From positions 1 through 64,000 of the forward strand of contig JAEUOT010000032.1 of assembly GCA_016790705.1 (NCBI GenBank): a DNA stretch of 64,000 nucleotides, given 5' to 3'. Below are positions 1 through 7,634 of the stretch, one piece after another. This DNA is from Hydrogenophaga sp. GTDB taxonomy: Bacteria > Pseudomonadota > Gammaproteobacteria > Burkholderiales > Burkholderiaceae_C. A program made the translations under genes and the position numbers. Below the pieces are notes generated by a model. That model saw only the letters and a list, made by a program, of their open reading frames with translations, had not been told where the DNA came from and did no database searches. Position 1 is the first letter of the stretch; each line of letters opens with the position of its first letter.

Positions 1-670
1 CGGCGCAGCGGGAGGCCTTGCCGTCCGGGGTCGAGAGGAAGCCACCGTTGACTTCCACCACATCGGCCACGGTCCCGTCCAGGCGGCCGGACTTGATGTC
101 CAGATAGACCTGGTCCTGGGCGTCGTAGGGAACCACCGTGGCACCAGCGGCCTTGAGTTCACCCATGGCGTACTTTTCCTGGGTCGAGGCCTTGAGCACG
201 CCCAGCTTCTTGCCCTTGAAGCCTGCGGCTTCGGCGCCGAGCTTCAGGTCGGACTTGACCACCACGCACGACGGCGTGTTGTAGTACTTGCCGGTGAAGT
301 CGACCGACTGCTTGCGCTCTTCGGTGATCGACATCGAGGAAATGATCGCGTCGTACTTCTTGGCCAGCAGGCCGGGAATCATGCCGTCCCAGGCCTGTTC
401 GACGAACACGCACTTGCTCTTGAGCTCGTCGCACAGGGCCTTGGCCACGTCCACGTCGAAACCGGCGGGTTCACCGGTTTCGGTCTTGTAGGTGAAGGGC
501 TTGTAGGTCGGGTCGATGGCCACGCGCAGTTCGGGCCACTGGCTTGCGGGCGCAGCGGCTGCGGGGGCAGCGGCTGCCGGAGCCGGCGCCGGCGCGGGGG
601 CTTCGCTCTTGCTGCAGCCGGTCAGAGCCGCAGCACCAATGACGCTCAGGGTCAGGAACAGGTGTTTCAT
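1..670 (-). CDS. Amino-acid ABC transporter substrate-binding lipoprotein (family 3), 3' end outside window
   Basis: The reverse strand is open from an ATG at 670 to the window edge, so the C-terminus is missing. The protein starts MKHLFLTLSV and carries a lipobox LTGC near residue 19, so it should be a lipid-anchored periplasmic protein. A Pro/Ala-rich linker follows. Then comes a typical family 3 solute-binding fold: LRVAIDPTYKPFTY, GFDVDVAKALCDEL, WDGMIPGLLAKKYDAI and MSITEERKQSVDFT match the polar amino-acid binders of the ArgT/HisJ/GlnH group. It would capture an amino acid for an ABC importer. Its chromosomal character and the dif-like site just upstream suggest that it lies outside the ICE. 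The substrate cannot be read from the sequence. Confidence 0.93.
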   Translation of the reverse strand, partial: MKHLFLTLSVIGAAALTGCSKSEAPAPAPAPAAAAPAAAAPASQWPELRVAIDPTYKPFTYKTETGEPAGFDVDVAKALCDELKSKCVFVEQAWDGMIPGLLAKKYDAIISSMSITEERKQSVDFTGKYYNTPSCVVVKSDLKLGAEAAGFKGKKLGVLKASTQEKYAMGELKAAGATVVPYDAQDQVYLDIKSGRLDGTVADVVEVNGGFLSTPDGKASRCA

Positions 671-860
671 GAAAGTCCTTTGTAAAAAGATGAAACGGGG
701 CGGCCGGATTGGACTCCTGCCGGTGGCGCACATTGTAGGTCTGGGCAGTCCAATTGCCGGGTGCACCATGCTGGTGTTTCCCCGGGTCCACTCGCTGTCC
801 ATGATTGGGCCCATGCAAGCTCCGGGCCTTGCTTTCTGATCCGGAATACGCTCATCTTTA

Positions 861-888
861 ACTTAACATAATATACATTGTGGAATGT
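861..888 (-). other. dif-like XerC/XerD recombination site, candidate attachment site
   Basis: Read on the minus strand, the site has an inner block AATGTATATTATGTTAAGT. The 6-base centre TGTATA is identical to that of Escherichia coli dif. The XerD-side arm TTATGTTAAGT matches the E. coli arm TTATGTTAAAT in 10 of 11 positions. The XerC-side arm (878-888) is poor, matching at only about 4 of 11. The good arm faces the chromosomal gene and the poor arm faces the ICE, as expected if an element has recombined there. It could also simply be the native chromosomal dif. Confidence 0.7.
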
Positions 889-900
889 TTGAGAGGCCGT

Positions 901-921
901 AAAAACGGGCCTGAGCCCGTT
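901..921 (-). terminator. Intrinsic terminator downstream of the relaxase gene
   Basis: On the minus strand a 7-base-pair stem (AACGGGC with GCCCGTT) closes a 4-base loop and is followed by five T residues (901-905). It would stop leftward transcripts of the relaxase operon before the dif-like site and the chromosomal gene. Confidence 0.7.
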
Positions 922-1104
922 CAACCTTCCACACTGTTTTCACAACTTTCGATCAGATGCCACATCTGGTGTGTGACGCCCTTCGCAGGTCCCAAGCAAG
1001 TTGGTTTCCCCTGATGCACGGTTGCAATGTAGTCATCATGACTGACTCTGTCAAACTTTTTCAACGCCCCCTGTCAGATCTACCAGTCATTTGGCACCAG
1101 CCTT

Positions 1105-3621
1105 TCAAACAAGTTTGAGGACCGGGTTGACCGGTGGCACAGGCACGACCCAGCGGTCCGGCTGAGTGAGTACCACGGCGCTGAGCTTGCCAACAGGCAC
1201 GCCACCGCGCCCCATGACCTGGTACTTCAGGATGTTGACCTTGCCGGGTCCCATCAGGTGCCATCCCGCCTTGATCACTTCGCGCTGCACCTGCAGCGCC
1301 TGGGCCTCGACCTGGGCATCACTGGCTGCGCCAGTTTCTGCGGCGTAGGTACGAAATACCAGCGGCGAGACCAGCGCCATGCCCTCAGCCACGAAATGCA
1401 CCAGCGCGCCCGTCTCGTTGTACTTCAAGGCCCGGCTGGACAGGCCTTGCTGCAGCCATTCGATGAAGCCGACTGCAGCAGGAGTGGGTTCGCTGGGCCT
1501 GCCGGCGGTCTCATGCGGCAGCTCCGGCAGAAACGGACTGAGAATGACTGGCGCAGTCTGGAACTGTGTGGGAGCCGCCCTGGCAAGTACCTCGGGCGGC
1601 GGCCCAGAGCGAGCCAGAAGCGGGCGATCTGCTGGCAGCGCAGGCAGGCTCGGCAGCGTGCTCGTGTCGCGCCTTGCGGCAGTTGCCGCCGAGTTGGGAG
1701 CTTCGTCTCCAGCCTTGGATGCCCGTCTGCCCACTGATGCAGGTGCCTGTGACGTTGCGGCACGTACTGATGCAGTATTCGGGGCGGGTTGTTGAGCTTC
1801 CTGGGTTTGCGGCAGCTTCGGGAAGTCCTTGAATGCGGCAGCGTCGTCCTCGAAGTCCAGCCACTTGTCCAGCGGTGGGTCCAGGCTCGCAGAAACAGGT
1901 GGTGCCTGCCGTGACTCACTCGGCCTTTGCTCACGCTGTGGCACGTTTGAGCGGGTGCTGCTTGTCCGTGGTGTGCCTTGAACCGGCTCGTCTGGTCTGG
2001 GAGCTGCCCCCTTGGTCACTTCGGCCGGCTTGCCCGGCCGCTTGAAGGCCGGCGCTCGCAGTGGTTCGGCCTTGGGTTTGACCTGTTTGGATGCGCCAGA
2101 GGTCTCCTGATGATCCGCGCGGGGAGTAGGTGGCCGCATGGCCTGAGCTGCATCGCTGTTGGATGGCGTGCCTGCACACTCATTCGGCGCCGACGGGTTG
2201 CCCGATCCAGAACCCTGTCGAGCCGCAGGCTCAGCAGAAGATTCGCTGGCCGTCTCGCCCGCAGCTGCTCCACGCTTGACCTGCACCTCAATGCGCCCAC
2301 GCATCGGGGGTGGGTATGCCGATGCATCCTCGAACACCTTGTCCAGCGGGAATCTGAGCATGGTCAGCGAGTGGCTGTAGGCCCCATCGCTCTCCCCTGC
2401 CCCCTGCGCAGGAACCGCTGCAGCAGACTCGGAACCGTCCACGGCCGAACCCAGCACCAGCACATACCAGATGGCCTGCCCGCTTTGCGGGTTGGGCTGG
2501 ATGCAGCCGTACTCCTGCCAGGTGTCGAACAGCCGGTCGTTCTTGTTCTCGCCTGGAACAGCCTCGTCCGGGTGGTGCTGTCGTATGTGCTGCCTCACCG
2601 CATCGGCCAGTCGCTTGGCCACGAACCAGATGCTCCCGTCGTAGACCCAGCCAGCGGCACCGGAACGGTTCAGCGGCAAGGCGGTGCCACTCCTGAGCAT
2701 CTCGCGCACCGATTGCATCAGCAGGTCGATCAGCGGGATGCTCGTGGCGGTCGTGAAGCGCTCGCGGCTGCCGTTGGCCAGCGCCTGCTGTGTCGAGGTC
2801 TGGTCGGCCTTGCGCACGAGCTGGGCCAGCATGCTGCTCTTGTCGCTCCCAGAGAGATACTGCGTCAGAGCCTCGAACGCTTGCGGCCGGCGCGCCAGGA
2901 AGCTCAGCGCCGTGGCTGGTGCCACCTGTTGCAACAGGATCGTGGCCAGGCGGGAATGTGCTGCATAGTCGCGCGCCGACTTCGGTGTGAACTCCACCAG
3001 ATACTCACCACCAGGCCGTGATTGCACCATGGCCGTCAGCGGCCCGGACATCGGAACCCAGCGCAACGGTGCCTCCATGCCGGTGCAGATCCAGGCGATG
3101 CGCAGATCCGCCATGATTTTGCCGATGTCATGCAGCAGCGCTGCGAAGAAGACCACATAGGTCCACTCGTCGCGCTGAGCGTCCATCTCCTCGACGCTCG
3201 CACCTTCCGGGAAGAAGTGACCGTTGCGCCAAGTCATCGCCGCCAGCGTCATCTCCAGCGTGTGCGACAGCAGCCCACCGACATGGGCGTGGTGATGCGA
3301 CTCGGACGCGGGCATGAGCTGCACATATTCGGCGTAGCGGTGGATCGCTGGAAGCAGGTCCCGCTCCCAGACGATCTGCGCCAGGCGCGACTGGCGCCAC
3401 ATCGTGTCCAGCACCTTGCCGCCATGCACCAGGCGCAGCAGGTCGGCCGCAGGCAGCACCTTCAGCCACCCGTCGGCGTGGCCACGGACCACCGGCATGG
3501 GCGGATCGACCTCATCGGTTGCCGCACGCGGTGGGATGGCGGTTGCTGGTGCAACACTGGATGCAGGACGCGGCGAACGCGGGTCCCAACGTTTGATCCA
3601 GCGCATGCAGTGACCAATCAT
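1105..3621 (-). CDS. traI: MobH-family conjugative relaxase (TraI_2 type)
   Basis: This is the enzyme that nicks the ICE at oriT and pilots the strand into the recipient. The N-terminal third is the TraI_2 domain with an HD-type metal centre: SHHHAHVGGLLSHTLE around residues 107-122 and LLHDIGK around 161-167. The C-terminal part (about residue 700 on, with GFIEWLQQGLSSRALKYNE) is the TraI_2 C-terminal domain. Between them are roughly 200 residues rich in Pro, Ala, Ser and Gln, probably disordered. At 838 residues it is longer than many relatives. I chose the ATG at 3621 because it lies 10 bases after the preceding stop; a longer open frame reaching 3786 would run through that neighbouring gene. 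Confidence 0.93.
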   Translation of the reverse strand: MIGHCMRWIKRWDPRSPRPASSVAPATAIPPRAATDEVDPPMPVVRGHADGWLKVLPAADLLRLVHGGKVLDTMWRQSRLAQIVWERDLLPAIHRYAEYVQLMPASESHHHAHVGGLLSHTLEMTLAAMTWRNGHFFPEGASVEEMDAQRDEWTYVVFFAALLHDIGKIMADLRIAWICTGMEAPLRWVPMSGPLTAMVQSRPGGEYLVEFTPKSARDYAAHSRLATILLQQVAPATALSFLARRPQAFEALTQYLSGSDKSSMLAQLVRKADQTSTQQALANGSRERFTTATSIPLIDLLMQSVREMLRSGTALPLNRSGAAGWVYDGSIWFVAKRLADAVRQHIRQHHPDEAVPGENKNDRLFDTWQEYGCIQPNPQSGQAIWYVLVLGSAVDGSESAAAVPAQGAGESDGAYSHSLTMLRFPLDKVFEDASAYPPPMRGRIEVQVKRGAAAGETASESSAEPAARQGSGSGNPSAPNECAGTPSNSDAAQAMRPPTPRADHQETSGASKQVKPKAEPLRAPAFKRPGKPAEVTKGAAPRPDEPVQGTPRTSSTRSNVPQREQRPSESRQAPPVSASLDPPLDKWLDFEDDAAAFKDFPKLPQTQEAQQPAPNTASVRAATSQAPASVGRRASKAGDEAPNSAATAARRDTSTLPSLPALPADRPLLARSGPPPEVLARAAPTQFQTAPVILSPFLPELPHETAGRPSEPTPAAVGFIEWLQQGLSSRALKYNETGALVHFVAEGMALVSPLVFRTYAAETGAASDAQVEAQALQVQREVIKAGWHLMGPGKVNILKYQVMGRGGVPVGKLSAVVLTQPDRWVVPVPPVNPVLKLV

Positions 3622-3631
3622 GAGCGTTGCC

Positions 3632-4171
3632 TCAGCGCTCCAGCAGGTAGGCCATGAGCTGTTGTCGGAAGTGACGGCCCTTGCGGTTGACATGCAACGT
3701 GGCATGGTCGGGCAGGTCGATGTGCTGCCCCAGGAACGACAGCCAAGGCTGCTCCAGCGGATTCCATGGAATGTCCATGGGCACATCCTTGAATCTGCGT
3801 TCGAGCTTCCAACGCGCGCCGAACAGTGTCACTGGTGAGTTGGTCAGGACCACGGCCAACCGGAACCGCAATGCAGCGGGGTCCTGCTCGGGCGGTGTGG
3901 CGCCACTGCGTTTGCGCTTGATCTCCTCGCGCAGGTCCAGGTTCGCGATGAAGGCCGCTTCGGGCATGCCGGTCTCCATCCACCGTGCCACGCCGTCGTA
4001 CATCTTGAGGAAGCTGAACACGCGCGGAATCCAGTCGACCAGCCCCAGCTCGTGCAGCGATGCCGCCACCAGGTAGGGCGCATGCTGCGCGTCATGGATG
4101 CTGCGTCCGCCCGATATGTCGAGGGAATTGGGAAATCCCTCCCTGGGTGAGAGCCGCTGGCGTGTGGTCAT
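3632..4171 (-). CDS. Conserved ICE protein of unknown function upstream of the relaxase
   Basis: The protein has 179 residues with no signal peptide or membrane segment, so it is probably cytoplasmic. I do not recognise a domain. It is rich in Arg and aromatic residues (for example FGARWKLERRFKDVP and WNPLEQPWLSFLGQHIDLP), compatible with nucleic-acid or protein binding. It is the first gene of the leftward relaxase operon, ending 10 bases before the relaxase start, so a role in DNA processing at oriT or in relaxase control is a reasonable guess. Its 5' leader carries one copy of the three-copy hairpin (4237-4273). Confidence 0.75.
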   Translation of the reverse strand: MTTRQRLSPREGFPNSLDISGGRSIHDAQHAPYLVAASLHELGLVDWIPRVFSFLKMYDGVARWMETGMPEAAFIANLDLREEIKRKRSGATPPEQDPAALRFRLAVVLTNSPVTLFGARWKLERRFKDVPMDIPWNPLEQPWLSFLGQHIDLPDHATLHVNRKGRHFRQQLMAYLLER

Positions 4172-4236
4172 TGTTGTGAATCCCTGCGCGAATAAGACCG
4201 GGTCACTCTAGGCAGGCGTGCCCTTTCGCACAACTC

Positions 4237-4273
4237 AAAACCTGCCAGCACATGCGGCAGGTTTTCGCTTGAC
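4237..4273 (-). repeat. Shared leader hairpin, copy 1
   Basis: Read on the minus strand it is GTCAAGCG followed by a hairpin with arms AAAACCTGCC and GGCAGGTTTT (10 base pairs, 9-base loop). It lies 65 bases before the start of the 179-residue gene at 4171. It is in inverted orientation to copy 2, 263 bases away. Confidence 0.85.
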
Positions 4274-4535
4274 GCCAGCGCGCTGTTTTGCTACCCGCAT
4301 CCCAGCGCAGCCGCACGCCCCGCCGTGCGGCTGCGCTGCCTGTGCCCGTATCCCCCGCATTGCCCGTTCCAGTAGGCCCTTTGCCCCCCCGAGACCTTGG
4401 GAGGGGGGCGCCCTTTGGATAGGGCCATTAACCGGTAAACCGCCTTTGCCCGTCCCTGCCCCGCCCTCGGGGCAGCGAACCTTTGTTGTCGTTTTGCCAC
4501 GACCGGCACCAACGCTTACACCTTAAGCATTGCCC

Positions 4536-4573
4536 TGTCAAGCGAAAACCTGCCTTTTCTGCGGCAGGTTTTC
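4536..4573 (+). repeat. Shared leader hairpin, copy 2
   Basis: TGTCAAGCG overlaps by one base a perfect 11-base-pair stem, GAAAACCTGCC (4544-4554) with GGCAGGTTTTC (4563-4573), and an 8-base loop TTTTCTGC. It lies 159 bases before the pilL start. Copy 3 near 55869 is identical over this stretch except for one loop base. Confidence 0.88.
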
Positions 4574-4732
4574 GGTGGCGACAAACCCGCCCGATTCAGA
4601 AACTGCCCAGCACTGGCGACGCATCTCTTGGGGCGTCATGTTTGCCTGGTGGCCCTCGCGGGTCACCAGGCGCTTTCTTCCCAACAGGTCCCAGGCGCGT
4701 CCAGTGATTTCAACCAGTGAAGAGGCGGGTCC

Positions 4733-5254
4733 ATGTCATTCAAAGCACTTTTGTCCCTGGTGATGCTTGCGGTGCTGGCCGTCGCAGGCCATCCCGTTTT
4801 TGCACAGACCGTCGCCCCCGACGGCAGCCAAGTCCAGGTGGGGCGTTACACCACGCAGGCGGGCGCGCCCACCGAAAGCCTGGCCGACCCGCTTTCGGTG
4901 TTTGCGCAACTGAGCTACCCGCGCCAGGCGGTCAACACCGTGGGCGAGGCGCTGGCCCACACCCTGGTGCGCACGGGGTTTCGGCTGGTGCCGCCCGAGG
5001 CGCTCGATGAAGCCGCACGCAACTTCCTTGCCCTGCCCTTGCCCGAGTCACAGCGGCGCATGGGACCGCACCGTGTGAGCGACCTGCTCAAGACCTTGCT
5101 GGGTCCCGCCTGGCAACTGCACAGCGATCCGGTGAGCCGCCAGGTCTGGTTCACCCGCTCGGCTTTCAAGGGCACCGCGGCGCCTCAGCCGCCCAGACCC
5201 CAGGCGCAAGCCGTGGAGGCCGAACGTCACGCCGATGCCTTCGGCTCGCCCTGA
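4733..5254 (+). CDS. pilL: ICE protein PilL, PFGI-1 class (TIGR03748-like)
   Basis: The protein has 173 residues with an N-terminal signal peptide (LVMLAVLAVAGHPVFAQ), so it is periplasmic. The conserved part contains VGEALAHTLVRTGFRLVP, LALPLPESQRRMGPHRVSDLLKTLLGPAW and DPVSRQVWF, which match the PilL-like proteins that open the transfer operons of PFGI-1-type ICEs. It is distantly related to the N-terminal domain of type IV pilus PilL. Its exact role in mating-pore assembly is unknown. It is the first gene of the rightward operon, with a purine-rich ribosome site just before the ATG. Confidence 0.85.
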   Translation: MSFKALLSLVMLAVLAVAGHPVFAQTVAPDGSQVQVGRYTTQAGAPTESLADPLSVFAQLSYPRQAVNTVGEALAHTLVRTGFRLVPPEALDEAARNFLALPLPESQRRMGPHRVSDLLKTLLGPAWQLHSDPVSRQVWFTRSAFKGTAAPQPPRPQAQAVEAERHADAFGSP

Positions 5255-5323
5255 GCCTTTGCTCACCGCGCACCGCATTCAGTTCCCTTTCGACCACTTT
5301 TCATATTCGCCGTGAGGACAGCC

Positions 5324-6244
5324 ATGGACCCAGATGCAGAAATGCAGGAGTTTCAGCGCCAGCAGGACGACGAGTTCTGGGACACCAAACGCCGTGACGC
5401 CGAGCAGACACGCTCGTCGCGTTCGCCCCGTGCACGGGCTGCTGACAATCAAACCGATGGTGTGTTGCCCGATCCGACCGAAGCGGTGCGCAGCAACGCC
5501 GACGCGACCTTCGAGCGCCCCACGCCCGTGTGCGCCGCGCCGGTCAAAAAGGGCAAGCCGGTGCTGACCGGTGCCCTGGTCCTCCTGCTCATTCTGGGAT
5601 CGGTGGCCGCGTTCATGATGTGGTCCTCGGACGGATTGCCATTCGCTCGCAAGAAGGAGGCATCACCCGCAGTGGCTGCGCTGGCTGAACCCACCCCGCA
5701 GGCCGGCGCGGGTCTGCCGCCCGCCTTGCCGGCCACAGCGCCGGCTGAGGCTGTGCCTGCGGCACCGGCCGCGCAGGACCCCCAGCTGAAGGAACAGCTG
5801 GAGCGTCTGGAGAAACGCCTGGACCAGCTGGTCGCGGGCTTCAAGGCCCAGGGCTACATCAAGGAGGGGGCCGGTCAGGATGGGGCCGATTTGCAGGTGG
5901 CCGACTTCCTGCCCCACCCCTCGATCCTGCCGCCGCCGGCCGCACCGCAGCCGGTCGCAGCAGCACCGGCAGCCCGTCCGGCGCCGCGCAAACCCGCAGT
6001 GCGCCGCCCGGTCGCTGCCGTGGCTCCCCGGCCGACCCACCAGGTGCTCAGCGTAGACATGTGGGACGGCCGGCCTTCGGTGGTGGTCGGTGAGGTCGGA
6101 GGCAACCCGGCGCACGTGCGCGTGCTCTCGCCCGGCGACTCCTACCAGGGTGTGACGCTGACCTCGGTGGATGTGGCTGGCCAACGCGCGACGTTCAGTG
6201 ACGGTGCCCGTTCGGTGAGCATCGCCGTGGAGCGTCAGCCATGA
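5324..6244 (+). CDS. Bitopic envelope protein of the transfer operon
   Basis: The protein has 306 residues. The N-terminal 85 or so are polar and charged, then a single membrane helix follows (LTGALVLLLILGSVAAFMMW). After a Pro/Ala-rich linker comes a short coiled coil (KEQLERLEKRLDQLVAGFKAQG), a second Pro/Ala linker and a compact C-terminal domain of about 70 residues starting at HQVLSVDMWDGRP. That domain, with VRVLSPGDSYQGVTLTSVDV, resembles PilP-like periplasmic domains. It probably spans the periplasm in the mating apparatus. I chose the ATG at 5324 because AGGA lies 5 bases upstream; a GTG at 5312 is less well placed. It overlaps the next gene by 4 bases. Confidence 0.75.
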   Translation: MDPDAEMQEFQRQQDDEFWDTKRRDAEQTRSSRSPRARAADNQTDGVLPDPTEAVRSNADATFERPTPVCAAPVKKGKPVLTGALVLLLILGSVAAFMMWSSDGLPFARKKEASPAVAALAEPTPQAGAGLPPALPATAPAEAVPAAPAAQDPQLKEQLERLEKRLDQLVAGFKAQGYIKEGAGQDGADLQVADFLPHPSILPPPAAPQPVAAAPAARPAPRKPAVRRPVAAVAPRPTHQVLSVDMWDGRPSVVVGEVGGNPAHVRVLSPGDSYQGVTLTSVDVAGQRATFSDGARSVSIAVERQP

Positions 6245-6825
6245 GGACCCCGCTGCTTCGCCCGGTGCTGGGCTATCTCAGTGTGCTCGCCATGGCGGGC
6301 CTGCTGATGTGGGCGCAGGTGCAGCCTGCACGGGCGCAAACCACCACCACACGCATTCAGGAGGCCCAGACGCAACTGGGTCAGACCAGTGCCCAGCGGA
6401 TCGCACAGGCGCACTCGCGCCTGGACGCCAACGATCTGCTGGTGGCTCAAATCTGGGGCCTGAGCGAGGAAGAGATGATCCGCGCCAAGGTCCTGCTCAA
6501 GGGACCCCGGGCCGCGTTCTCCGTCGAAAACCTTTCTCCCGTGGAGGCCCTGGGCATCCACGCACGCGATGACGCGGAACGCCAGCGCTACGCCGAGATG
6601 TTCGCCCGTGCCCTGCAGGCCGATGTGGAGCGCTCGCTGGCCTGGAACCGCGCGTTCCAGCAGGCCCAGTCGCGCCTGTATCCGAACCAGAAGGTCGTGG
6701 ACTTCGAGGGGCTGCCCATGGTGGAGGGGCCAACCTCTGCCGCCGACCTGCTGGGCATTCCCCGCAAGCTGGTCAAGGACCCATCCCGTCCTTTGGCGCC
6801 GGCCAAGGCCGCGCCTCGTCGCTGA
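6241..6825 (+). CDS. ICE protein, PFL_4693 family (TIGR03759-like)
   Basis: The protein has 194 residues with a signal peptide (LSVLAMAGLLMWAQVQPARAQ). The family core is clear: DLLVAQIWGLSEEEMIRAKVLLKGPRAAFS followed by SPVEALGIHARDDAERQRYAEMFARA and LAWNRAFQQAQSRLYP. It is a periplasmic protein conserved in SXT/PFGI-type ICEs between pilL and traD. No enzymatic motif is seen and its role in transfer is unproven. It starts inside the previous gene at an ATGA overlap. Confidence 0.88.
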   Translation: MRTPLLRPVLGYLSVLAMAGLLMWAQVQPARAQTTTTRIQEAQTQLGQTSAQRIAQAHSRLDANDLLVAQIWGLSEEEMIRAKVLLKGPRAAFSVENLSPVEALGIHARDDAERQRYAEMFARALQADVERSLAWNRAFQQAQSRLYPNQKVVDFEGLPMVEGPTSAADLLGIPRKLVKDPSRPLAPAKAAPRR

Positions 6826-6839
6826 GACAGGACACGGAC

Positions 6840-7634
6840 ATGCAAGCTCAGCACCACCTTTTGTCCCTCTCGACCCGCCCAGTGTTCAGGCGCCTGGGCG
6901 CGTGGGTGCTGTGCGTCGGATCGGCCCTGGTGGTGACGCAACCCTATGCGCAGGAGTCCGAGCAGGGTGCGGCCTGGATCAGCGGTGCGGAACACCAGCG
7001 CGTGATCCTGCCCCGGCTGAGCAAGCAGCCCGCAGCACAAAGCCACACGTCCGCACGAGGTCTCTCTGAGCCTGAGCCGGTGGGCACAGCCCTCCCTTCC
7101 GCGACCTCCGACAAGGCGGCAGCCGTAGCCGAGCAGCTGCTGCAGCGGCCCGTGCAAGCCAACAGACGGGGGCGCCAGATGACCCCGGAGATGGCACAGA
7201 TGCTCCAGCGAGCGTCTCACCACTTCGCGGTCGATGCCCACCTGGTGAAAGCGGTGATCCACGCCGAATCGGCCTTCAATCCCCGTGCCGTCAGTCCCAA
7301 GAACGCCATCGGGCTGATGCAGGTGCTGCCATCAACAGCTCGCGATCTGGGACTGCAGGATTTGCAGGGTCTGTCGGTGGAGCAGTTGTTGGCCGACCCG
7401 CGCGTGAGCATCGTGCTGGGCACCAAGTACCTGGCCGAGCAACTGGCCCGCTTCGGCGGCGATGTCGAGCTGGCCATCGCTGCCTACAACGCCGGGCCGG
7501 GCGCGGTCATCAAGGCGGGCCACCGGGTGCCCAACTACCCGGAGACGCGCCAGTACGTGCGTCGGGTGCTCAGTCTGGCCAGGGCCTACCAGAGCGCGGG
7601 TCAAGGCACACCCGAGCCAGGGGGGCCGACATGA
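6840..7634 (+). CDS. Lytic transglycosylase (SLT domain) of the transfer system
   Basis: The protein has 264 residues. It has an N-terminal signal region, a variable linker, and a C-terminal SLT domain from about residue 125. The catalytic glutamate sits in VIHAESAFNPRAVSP, followed by the typical GLMQVLPSTARDLGL, GTKYLAEQLARFGGDVELAIAAYNAGPGAV and YPETRQYVRRVL. It cleaves peptidoglycan glycan strands to make room for the mating pore, the role of VirB1-type enzymes. It overlaps the next gene by 4 bases. Confidence 0.93.
   Translation: MQAQHHLLSLSTRPVFRRLGAWVLCVGSALVVTQPYAQESEQGAAWISGAEHQRVILPRLSKQPAAQSHTSARGLSEPEPVGTALPSATSDKAAAVAEQLLQRPVQANRRGRQMTPEMAQMLQRASHHFAVDAHLVKAVIHAESAFNPRAVSPKNAIGLMQVLPSTARDLGLQDLQGLSVEQLLADPRVSIVLGTKYLAEQLARFGGDVELAIAAYNAGPGAVIKAGHRVPNYPETRQYVRRVLSLARAYQSAGQGTPEPGGPT

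Larger units (their letters stand above)
671..1104. other. Intergenic gap between chromosomal gene and ICE, probable element end
   Basis: No credible gene is seen in these 434 bases. They hold the promoter region of the leftward lipoprotein gene, an AT-rich dif-like site (861-888) and a leftward intrinsic terminator (901-921) downstream of the relaxase gene. The AT-rich patch at 855-890 stands out sharply from the GC-rich surroundings. I place the ICE/chromosome junction here by inference, because the gene to the left is housekeeping and everything to the right is ICE. Confidence 0.6.
4172..4732. other. Hairpin-rich divergent intergenic region, candidate oriT
   Basis: This 561-base gap separates the leftward relaxase operon from the rightward transfer operon and has no credible gene. 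It contains four clear inverted repeats: the shared hairpin at 4237-4265, a GC-rich stem GCCCCCC/GGGGGGC at 4383-4389/4403-4409, a stem CTGCCCC/GGGGCAG at 4456-4462/4469-4475, and a second shared hairpin at 4544-4573. Several nested palindromes next to a relaxase gene are what one expects of an origin of transfer and its divergent promoters. No nick site can be assigned by eye. Confidence 0.5.

Noticed and set aside
1978-3021. 347-codon plus-strand frame inside the relaxase gene
   Set aside because: Antisense shadow of the relaxase; Arg/Leu/His-rich without motifs.
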